A stretch of DNA of 64,000 nt from Fomes fomentarius (lineage: Eukaryota; Basidiomycota; Agaricomycetes; Polyporales; Polyporaceae): NCBI GenBank assembly GCA_022606135.1, contig JABYQN010000009.1, positions 1,079,001-1,143,000 on the forward strand. Reading direction: 5' to 3'. This document shows positions 11,305 through 22,423 of this stretch, piece by piece. How positions within the stretch are numbered: the first letter of the stretch is position 1; the number at the start of each line of letters is the position of its first letter. The notes below the pieces were generated by a model. The model searched no databases. It had not been told where the DNA came from and saw only the letters and a list, made by a program, of their open reading frames with translations. Both the position numbers and the translations under genes were made by a program.

Positions 11305-12678
11305 TCATGCGCTATACCCAACTCTGTTACATGCGAGCCAAAACTCGGATCCGCCCTCCTCGCACCAACCCAGCGGCCCGAGGTCACACTCGGCGCACGC
11401 AAGTAGCTTCATCCTGTTCCCTCCCGGAGCTTTTACCATGCCAATGTCGAGTCAACCCCATACATAACATTCGCATGCCGAGTGCATGACGTTGCACACA
11501 TCCCGACCGAGCACACCCCCGAAGTACAGCATTCATGAAAAATCGGATATCGAACGCTTTGAATCAGCTTCCAAAATACCTAGCGCCGACGAACTACGTA
11601 CCTGCCAATCCCGGCACGGACCTGGAAAACCCGATGTTCTCAAACACCATCGCGTTCCCTGTGATCAGCCACCACTGCGCCGTGGCAGGCGGGCCAGGCA
11701 GCGGCCCCAAAGAGGACGGCAATGTGCTCTCGGCGGGCTCGAGCTGCACGCTTGCGCGCTCGACCCAGTGCGCGACTCCGTTCTTCAGGATGACACTCCC
11801 GCACCCGAGGCGCGGGCACAGCAAGTCGTATTTGTTCGTGGGAGAGCCTGCGGAGGATGAGGGCGCATCTACGACATCTTCGACCGCCTTGGGGAAGGAC
11901 GGGAACAGGCGCGGGACTGGGCGTGTGCGCGTGGACGCGCGTTGGAGCGCCTCCCATAGTCCCGCTGGGACGCCCTGCGTTTGTGACTCCTGTAACGCTT
12001 GTGGGCCGGATATCGAAGTGGGCTGCCATTCGTGCTGAACAGGCACGGAAGCCAAGTCCCTGCGCAGTTCATACCAAGGCCGAGCTCCGTGCACGACCGC
12101 GCTCGGGCCGATCCACTCAAAACCCGCTTTTTCATAAAACGCACGGAGTTCCTCGTGGGCGATGAGAAGGATGCGCCTGTATCTTCCAGATTTCTCGAGG
12201 CGCGAGATGTATTCGTTGATGAGGTTGAGGCCGACGTGTTTCCGGCGATGATCGGGAGAGACGCAGACGGAGTGGATGCAGACTGACGGGGCTCCAGAGA
12301 CGTGTGTGGACATCGATGCATGTGTAAGTGAGTCGTCGGAGGAAAGGGTTGAGCAGACGTAGCCGATGAGCGTACGCGTGCGTTTCGAGCTATCCGGGCC
12401 CGGAAGGTATGCTCCAAGGAAAAGCTCAGGGGCTTGGGATTGTCGATACCTACAGTAAAGAGATGATCAGTTTCGGAAATCTGTCGAGAGCTATCACCTA
12501 ATATGATGAACTTACCTGAAAGTTTCGAGGCTGCCTGCCTCGTCCTCCGGATACCCTGATGTCGGCCGGTTGATCACACCCATCACGCGTACATTGTGCA
12601 ATAATCCCTACCTTGTGATTCTATCTTGTGTGCATCCTCTAACTCGGTGTCAGACACTAGATCGTAAAAGATCGACAT
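11305..12678 (-). CDS. GNAT acetyltransferase fused to Mss4/Dss4 domain (one-base frame break)
   Basis: Exons on the minus strand: 12678-12612, 12555-12516, 12450-11602, 11420-11305. The N-terminal half is an arylalkylamine/polyamine-type GNAT acetyltransferase: an ELFLGAY-like strand, the core IHSVCVSPDHRRKHVGLNLI, and the C-terminal FYEKAGFEWIGP. The second half is an Mss4/Dss4 domain, a zinc-binding chaperone and nucleotide-release factor for exocytic Rab GTPases. Its first knuckle is LLCPRLGCGSVIL, followed by the hydrophobic WWLITGNAMVFENIGF strand. The second knuckle, LLACAECDLGPLGW, lies in the last exon. The exon lengths sum to 3n+1. Compared with the paralogue at 13141-13907, an extra base sits in the A5 run at 12420-12424 (T5 on the coding strand), breaking ELF/LGAY. 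This may be a sequencing error or a lesion. The Mss4 half is complete and in frame with the GNAT core. Confidence 0.82.
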
Positions 12679-13140
12679 GATCTATGGGGTAGGTATACAA
12701 CTGTGAGTGTCTTGGACTAGAAAGATCAAAAGAAGGGCTTACAATGTCCTCCTAGAAGTCGGTAGGTGATTGAGCCTGAGTTGAGCATAGAGATCGGCAC
12801 TGGCAGACTCCCAGTCCCAGTGCATGTTCCCACGACAAGGCCATGGGCGCTTGGTCAGTATCTAAACCACGTCAGTACTACCCGGAATGCAGCAATAAGA
12901 GATACCTCTTGTTGAACGGCGAATGTTGGACAGTCACCTTTGAACACTTCTAGATCTACACCACCGGCAGGTCTCACCTAGCTCATCTGCAACATCACGA
13001 GTGAGCGCGAAAATGAGTCTCATTACCAATGGAAGAAGCTTGAAGCTTGCACGGAAGTCACCATTCTATGACTCGACTAAGTCGTCCATTAATCCTTATG
13101 AATGATCACGAGTGCTATAGTCCACATTCCCCCCCTCCCG
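12679..13140. other. spacer between tandem GNAT genes
   Basis: This stretch is the promoter of the GNAT-Mss4 gene and the 3' flank of its paralogue. No third copy, Mss4 remnant or other coding sequence was recognised. Confidence 0.5.
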
Positions 13141-13907
13141 TCACAACTGCCGCACATTCCATCTATTTCGGCTGGGACGCGCCCTCTCCACGCAGCCATA
13201 CACCGGATCGGAAGACGAGGACGTCAATGTTGTATGCAATCCGGTATCCGAACGGGGATTGCTTGCACGCCGACCGGAGACAGCGAGATCTTTGTGCATG
13301 TCGAACCACGGTCGTGCGCCGAATACATATCGACTGGGCCCAGCCCATTTGAACCCAGCCCGCTCGTAGAAGGCGCGACACTCCTTGTGAGTAGTGAGGA
13401 GGATGCGTTCGTATCTACACGCCGACTCGAGGCGCCCAACGTATTCCCTCACAAGGTTGAGGCCGATGTGTCTTCCTTGATGATAAGGAGACACGCAGAC
13501 AGCGTGGATGCAAACGGAGCGTCCGTGAGGAACGTGCACCATGGAGGCATCCGTGAAGACGGTGTCGTAAGAGAGTGTCGAACAGATGTAGCCAACAAGT
13601 GTCCGTGTGAAGCCTTTTGGAGCGGGGATATATGCTCCGAGGAAGAGCTCCGGGGCCTGGGAATGTCGATAGCTAGTACACACTGCGGGTTTAGCCAGTG
13701 TTTGACAGGGCAACATGGATGGCAGTCTCACCGGTATACCTCGAGAGTTTCCCATTCATCTTCTGGAAAGCCTGTGTTGCAAACAATCTGGAGTGAACTC
13801 TACAGCTACCGATACCGCAGGGCAAGAAGCATAGATATACCCTGGCAGTCCATCTTGTGCACATCAATCAACTCATTCTCTGTGACAAGATCGTAGAAGA
13901 CAGACAT
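13141..13907 (-). CDS. GNAT acetyltransferase, tandem paralogue without Mss4 domain
   Basis: Exons 13907-13841 (67 nt), 13771-13732 (40 nt) and 13672-13141 (532 nt) give 212 aa in an unbroken frame. The first two exons have exactly the lengths and phases of those in the neighbouring GNAT-Mss4 gene, and both proteins begin MS(I/V)FYDLV, so the pair arose by duplication. The arylalkylamine N-acetyltransferase-like core is intact: SQAPELFLGAY, then IHAVCVSPYHQGRHIGLNLV, then FYERAGFKWAGP and GARPWFDM. After this point the protein ends in about 45 unrelated polar residues, with no zinc knuckles. It presumably acetylates a small amine in the cytosol; substrate unknown. The acetyl-CoA loop carries His where the R/Q-x-x-G-x-G/A signature usually has its first Gly, in both copies. 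Confidence 0.87.
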
Positions 13908-15062
13908 GATCTAAGAATGAGGCCATGTGCGTATCAGATTATGAGCGTCGCGGGTGACGAATGTGCATAAGAGACTTACAAGTAGCTCGAAAAAATGTGG
14001 ATTGCTGCTAGCGAGGTCCTCCGTGGCTGGCTCCCGACATGATCACGAAGGTATTTGAACCGTTGTCGCGCGGCTAGAGAGCCCGCTTGGAGGAATGTAC
14101 GCTGGACTGGATCCCACGAGTTCATGGGCAGTAACATATACCGTGCACCGTCCCGATGTTCGGCGATGCATCGAAGTCGGCCCTTTGCACGAAATTGTAT
14201 GCATGGCTCTGTGTGCATGAGGAGATGCCTTTACCCCCTTGATTAACCTTATACAGCCTCTTCTCTCCATGGATTCTGCAGAGCGACGCAGTGACGTCAC
14301 CGATGAACAATCTGGGGTGGGGTATCTGCCAGAGTACAGCCAGCAAGGCCGAGTCGATGATGCGGTCTGGTACCCTGTGAGGATAAAGTGTACTGTTGGA
14401 CTTCTTTGCCCAACAGCGACTCAAACAGTACACCCTAGCATGCTCGGCTTCCATACAGAGCTCGTCATGGAGTCATGCCAGTCTTGCAGATGCTTGCAGG
14501 GTGGTGTTATTTCTGTGAGGTTCAACATAACCCAAGTGTTTACCATGAGCTGAGCTGATCTCAACCAAGTAAGAAGGATAGTGGAAGAGGTTAGCGTTCA
14601 ATATCTGGCGCTTGCCACCAAAGAGTTCCGGCCTATCGGGACGATGATCGTGATCCCGATCCAGCTTTCATGAACCTACCTTTTGTTGTCTACATAGATC
14701 TATCTATCCATTGAATCATTGACGACAGACTTGTGAGTATATCTTCCATGTCACGTATGCTCTTCACAGGCTTACTAAGCTCCAACTGGCACCGACTCAG
14801 AGTGCTTACTAGACTGGGATTTCCTTGAGATACCTACACTGAGCAGTGAGCACAAGATTAGTCAGAAGCTGATCAAACGAAGCACAGGTGTGTTCCTCGA
14901 AGTCGGCTTTCTGGCATTTCTCCAAAGCTGTATCATCTCTCACAAAGACACCTCCGACCTCACCACGGTGACGCCTTCGCGATACATCAGCTTCAAGAAG
15001 TATTGTGACTTTACCAGGACCTTCTAATCACTCACCAACACCTCACACCCTCGCGTCTCCCA
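13908..15062. other. intergenic, nothing recognised
   Basis: About 1.15 kb between divergent genes, the GNAT paralogue (-) and the amidotransferase (+). Short frames around 14239-14553 show no family resemblance. No repeats were noticed. Confidence 0.45.
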
Positions 15063-16140
15063 ATGTCGTCATCGTCCCCTCCGACCCCGTTCCGTATTGC
15101 GATTCTCCTCTGCGACACACCTATACCACCTGTTCGCGCCACGCTGGGTGACTACGGTGACATCTTCCGCACGCTCTTCCGCGAGTCAGACCCCTACGCG
15201 GACTTCGTCGTGGACAAGTACGACGTGAAGGACAAGCAGGAGTATCCGGAGAATCCAGATCTTTACGACGCTGTGCTCCTCACGGGCTCTGGTGTGTGGT
15301 CATCGTCGGCTTCGGTGTGTGGTTTGTGGGAAGATTGCTGACTGCGCTTACACGCCATACCTTTTCCTGACATCACAACTCTGCTCATCGCTGGCAAATC
15401 CGAACGGACTCCGACTCCGATCTCGACGAACAGCGGCCTCTGCGTACGAGAACCTTGACTGGATCAATCGACTCATCGAGTATGTGCGGTACCTTGAGAA
15501 GGAGAAGCCCAAGATTCGGATCATCGGTCAGCATCTTGTTACGCCGTTCGGAGTCTATGTTGCTGACGCAGCCTCCAACAGGAATATGCTTCGGACACCA
15601 AATTGTCGCGCGCGCGTTGGGAGGGGAGTGCGTGCCGAATAACGGGCGGTGGGAGGTAGGAGTCACGAAGATAGACCTTACCGAGACGGGCAAGAAGCTT
15701 TTTGGAGTGTCTGAACTGGTGAGCGCATGGGCAAGGTCACGGTGTCGGGATACAGGAGCAGGACGCTAACAATATTCGTCTACACGCTTCCATGACAGAA
15801 TCTGGAACAAATGCATCGCGACCACGTCCCGGAGGTGCCACCTTCTTTCCACCTCCTCGGATCCTCGCTCGTCTCGCCGAATCACGGAATGGTGCAACTC
15901 TATCCTGGGAAGTCGCCAGAGTCCATCGAGCCCTCAGACGTGCATATCTTCACGGTCCAGGGCCACCCTGAGTTCCACAAGCAGATTACAGAGGAGATCG
16001 TGAAGGCGCGCCATTCGTCGGGATTGCTGAGCTCGGAGATCGTCGAGGACTTCCATCGGAGAACCGTGTGGCGGAATGACGGACCAGGTGTGGTTGGGAA
16101 GGCCATCTGGGCTGTTTTGCGCGAGGCGCGCAAAACTTGA
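15063..16140 (+). CDS. class I glutamine amidotransferase-like protein
   Basis: Stand-alone GATase1 of the GMP-synthase-like type, related to uncharacterised yeast cytosolic proteins such as YLR126C and S. pombe C13C5.04. Four exons. The catalytic cysteine lies in the nucleophile elbow GICFGHQIVARALG, whose first Gly codon is created by the splice junction near 15581. The His/Glu pair of the triad is in VQGHPEFH. The fold starts with RIAILLCDTP and includes the DAVLLTGS strand. The reaction would be hydrolysis of glutamine or a gamma-glutamyl compound to release ammonia or cleave the amide; no synthetase domain is attached. Start chosen at the first ATG, which has no upstream in-frame alternative. 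The stop is 16138-16140. Confidence 0.9.
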
Positions 16141-16972
16141 TAGGGTGTGGTACGCAGACAGCGGATAGGCCAGCTTGTGGAGGAAAGGGAACGAATCTGA
16201 ACAGCGTCATTCTCTGCATAGCTGGAGTAGGCTGCAAAATGTTCGCGTCAGAACCGTGACATGGACATCTTGTCATGCCCTAAGTTCACACTTGGAGTGC
16301 TATCGCGCGGTCATTCGGCTTGCTATGTCGACGAATGCACCGAAAGCCTACGGCCGCGCGCTGCGCACAAGAAGCAGTTCTGGTTTTACTTGTTCTGGGT
16401 TCCGCGAAGCGCGGTGGCTAGCAACACTTTGATTGTGGCCCCACCGCGAGTCCATTTTCGAGCTTGTAGCTGCCCACGGTCCAGTGGCGTGTAACCAAGT
16501 ATACAGTGATCTTGCGGTTGGTTGCCCTCGAGATGAGTGAGAATTGCATAGAATAAAACAAATCCAAGTTGAGCTGCGCTCTCGCGGCCCCACACGATAT
16601 TTGGGTTCAAGCATTTAGAGCCATGAGAGCCATAGTAGTTCGACAGCGACAATAGAGAGCCCAGCACGTGCACTGGAACGGAGAGCTGCAGCAAATGCGA
16701 GAGGCTTGTGCCTGTCTTAGATGTAGTTGAAATATCAAGAAGAGACCGGTGTGGGTCGGAGGATGATGAGAGAGAGATCAGAGCGAGAGCACGCGCAGCT
16801 CTGTCCGCGCGGAACGCAGGCGAAGGAGAAGTACTATTCTGGGAGAGAGGCCGGCGATAAGATCACGGCGAGAGCACATCGGCCAGAGAAGCCGCACACC
16901 GCTCCTCCTCTTGTCTCCGGCGCTCACCTTCTCGCTGACCGCGCCTCAGCACCTCTCTCTCTCCCTACCATC
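16141..16972. other. intergenic, kinase promoter and leader
   Basis: No gene was recognised. The purine-rich stretch 16740-16870 followed by C/T-rich 16900-16970 is typical of a fungal housekeeping 5' leader before the kinase ATG at 16973. Confidence 0.45.
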
Positions 16973-19325
<2,353 letters not shown>

Positions 19326-20454
19326 ACACTCCGTGCCCTTCTTTTTTTCACTATCTGGCCTATTGTTGGCGTGGGCTTTATTTATTATGAGGTTGCCCTG
19401 GTTGTTCTCGAGACTCGCACCGCTTTTTGGGACTTTGCCCGATCTACATCCTCCTTTGTTCGTGTTCACGCGGATGCAAGCTCAACACGCGTCTCTGGCT
19501 CTCCCCTTTCCTTCTCGTACGCCCAGGGCTCTTATACACTCACCATCCATCGTCCTATAGTCCCGTTTCCCGTTCTGTTCCTATCGTTTTACCATGCTGC
19601 TATCGCCCCGATCTCGGTTCCTCGTCATTACCCTCTCTTGAGTGCACTGTTGTGGATTCATACGTACGCATTGTCATCAGGCATCACCACCACATGGACG
19701 CTGTTCCCCCGAATTGTATCGTTGGTCGTTCCGTCTGTGTCTGTGTTCCCCTTCGCGTCTCCAGCGACTATGTACCTTGACCCTTGACATACACATGTAG
19801 CTGCCCCGTGCCCCTCCGTCCCTCTGCGTTTAAACATGTCATCATCGTTGTTGTACTGCTATAGTACGGATGTTTCTTGACTTTTGCGATCCTACTAGCT
19901 GGTGGCTTTATTGTCGTTGGGGGTAACCACAAGCGCGAGGGTGAATTCCAGAGGAGATGGTGTTAGCGCTAACCATGACAGGGCGACAATCCTTTTACTA
20001 TGGGAGGTGTGAGTGGTGGCTTTGAATTCGCATTAGTATGCGTTACTGAGGTGAGTCATCTCTGCTAAAGCTTTCTCCGTGACTTTGTCAATTTGTAGTT
20101 GTAGATTCCTACGGCGCGGCGTTCTGCCACCTTTCAAGGCCGTGACGTTCAACGCTTTGAGGTGGCCGGATATGATGTCTACCATATAAGCATTGCTGTT
20201 CATGTTTTGTCTAGGCCAAGTCATGTCAGTATCGAAGTGATGCCGACAACAATGATTGCAACTGCAAGGTGACTCAAGACAAGCGTCATCGCATGGGCCG
20301 TACGCCTCAAAGACTGACGGTCCCTTCGCATTGGCCGCGCACCTTGTCCGCTGTGTGGCTTTCCGTGTGCTCTCAAGAGTAGTGTTCATTCACATTGACC
20401 TCTCATCTCAAACAGATGCCACTGAAGACTAAAGCGCTCCCATCTCGACGCTAG
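19326..20454. other. kinase 3' region and spacer
   Basis: The T/C-rich segment to about 19870 looks like a long 3' UTR of the kinase. The remainder has no recognised gene on either strand. Confidence 0.45.
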
Positions 20455-20461
20455 TATATAA
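20455..20461 (+). promoter_or_regulatory. TATA box with no confident gene behind it
   Basis: The motif TAGTATATAAGG sits about 55 bases before an ATG at 20516, the same geometry as the clear promoters in this window. The downstream coding sequence is uncertain. Confidence 0.45.
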
Positions 20462-20515
20462 GGACGGCCAGACGCAGAATCTCTCTCACATCCGTCTTCC
20501 AAGCCGATACCCATT

Positions 20516-21147
20516 ATGACAGCCCTTCCCCCACTGCGCCGCCACTTGCCCTCCTCACGCTCGCATCTGACAGACAAACTTCTCATGCCTACTGCTCCGC
20601 CCATTGCCCATCCGCGTAGTCAAGCACGCGTCCTACAGCCTGAACCGACAGAAGTGCCGCGGCGACCGCGTCGTATGCAGGCCGGGAGACACTGTGACGT
20701 CTGTCTTCAAGCCAAAGAACCGCACCGTCACACCACGGCACTCCCATTTCAGCGCTTCAGCTCGCGGCGGTTGGGACTTGTGTCACAACGGACTGGAGCG
20801 AAACCCCCGCTCTTTCCACCGGTCCGGAGCTGCCGACTCGGAGCGCGACTCCCGCTCGATCCGTCGCAACCTTGCGCAGTGCCACGCAGCGGCAGACGAC
20901 TGCCAGTCGGCCTGCTCCGATAGGGGCTCCACCAGCAGCCGAAGCCGAGGAAAGCGAGCACCACTATCAAGGAAATTGGAAAGGGGGAAAAAGGTCACTG
21001 ATCAACGACCCCACGCTCGACCCGACTCAAGCGCGGCCCGAACATACGAGCGTGTGGATCAGACATGAGTTTCAGCTCGACAACATCCCCCCAGCCCCCG
21101 CCGTACGTCCCCATGTGCCAGTCGTAGAGTCATGCTTGGAGTACTGA
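20516..21147 (+). CDS. possible small gene, product unknown, frame unclear
   Basis: Three open frames overlap here. The frame from the ATG at 20516 is Pro/Arg/His-rich. A second frame from about 20604 reads RVVKHASYSLNRQKCRGD and has high G/C at third positions. The third ends in HEFQLDNIPPAPA just before a possible donor (GTACGT, about 21102). No combination of standard introns gave me a convincing single protein, and no domain was recognised. The well-placed TATA box argues for transcription. It could be a fast-evolving small protein, a decayed gene or a non-coding transcript. Confidence 0.2.
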
Positions 21148-22124
21148 CACACGGTTGTCTGGTGCTACAGAAACTCGTACCTCAGCCTGATCGCGAAAGA
21201 GGAATACTGCCGTAACATTGCAGTTGTAAAGAGAGATGTGTTGTATTGCTTCGCGCTAATTGCATTTGTAACGGAACCTTCGTGGTATATCGAGAGATGA
21301 GGTTCATTAGGTCCTTAAGAGCGCATGATTGGTCAACGTCACACGTCAGCAGGGTGGTAGCTTCCGAGGCATGAGTATACGACATACGGCCTGTGAATGC
21401 GCATTCCCGCCACGTGCACAGCACGCTCACTGCGAACGGCAACCAGTGAGTATCACGAGCCCTCACGAGACCTGGGTGAACAGTACAATCTACGGCTGAC
21501 ACAATCCTTATCCTGTGGTGTGGCAGAACAGACAGAAGTCTTCCTTCTGACTACGGGGTCGGGTAGATATGCAGCATCCATGGCTCTACCATTACCCGTC
21601 TCCTATCTGAAGCCCGTCCAAGTTCGACGGGGCGTGGCGAAACTCGGTTCTGTGCCGCCGTACAATCTTTTCTGTGCGGAATGAGAGGAACGCGAGATAA
21701 GGCGTTCCAAGCAAGGGTTACACTTGGAGACCAGGATACCAAGAAGAAGCGGCGTTCAGTAGCACTAATAGTAAGCGTTTGTGTTACTCAATAGTCGGAT
21801 TGGTACCCGTACGTACTAGAGACCGATGAGATGATATCTTGCACAGCCTGCTTCGATTGCAACGTGGTCGAGGAAGTTGAAATCGAATGAACACCGGTGT
21901 TAGATTTCTTCTGATCTCGATCTTACCGGCGGTTAACAGCCGCTAGCAGCGAGGGTTCGTGTAGACGCCCACTCATTCTTTCAGCAAAGTCCAGCAACCA
22001 CAAATGCAGCAGAGAGGAAGTCGCAGTCTCCTTGGCATAGGTATGGATCTATCCGCGTATATGTTGAAGCTGTAGTGACTGTGCTGAAGAGCACGCGATT
22101 GTAAACCTCGGGAAATTAGGACGC
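21148..22124. other. intergenic, nothing recognised
   Basis: No coding sequence or repeat was recognised. One GATAAG word lies at 21695-21700. Confidence 0.4.
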
Positions 22125-22243
22125 GATAAAGCAAGCGACTGAGATGTGGGGAAGAGGCGCCTCTTATCTCCGCATCGTAGGGTTGGAGAGATAAGTGAGC
22201 GCAGCCAACCACGTTCATCGACACCGAGAGGCGGGCTGATAAG
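22125..22243 (+). promoter_or_regulatory. cluster of GATA-factor core motifs upstream of DUR3
   Basis: Four GATAA cores lie within about 120 bases: 22125-22129 (+), 22164-22168 (- orientation), 22190-22195 (GATAAG) and 22238-22243 (GATAAG). They lie 180-300 bases before the urea-transporter start. In fungi, nitrogen-repressible urea transporters are controlled by GATA zinc-finger activators (AreA/Gln3 type), so these are plausible binding sites. Confidence 0.45.
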
Positions 22244-22423
22244 CCACCCCAGCAGCGGGCTATCGGCATTCCGACAGCAAACCGGTCAGAGGGCGGCCGC
22301 TCTGGGGAATATGTATGTAAATGGGCCGGCGCGAGAACACTGTCTTCGACTCGACCCAGGACTCTTCCTTTCTCGCCGGAGGACGACCTAGAGCACGAAA
22401 CACTCTCCCGCCTATTATCCGTC

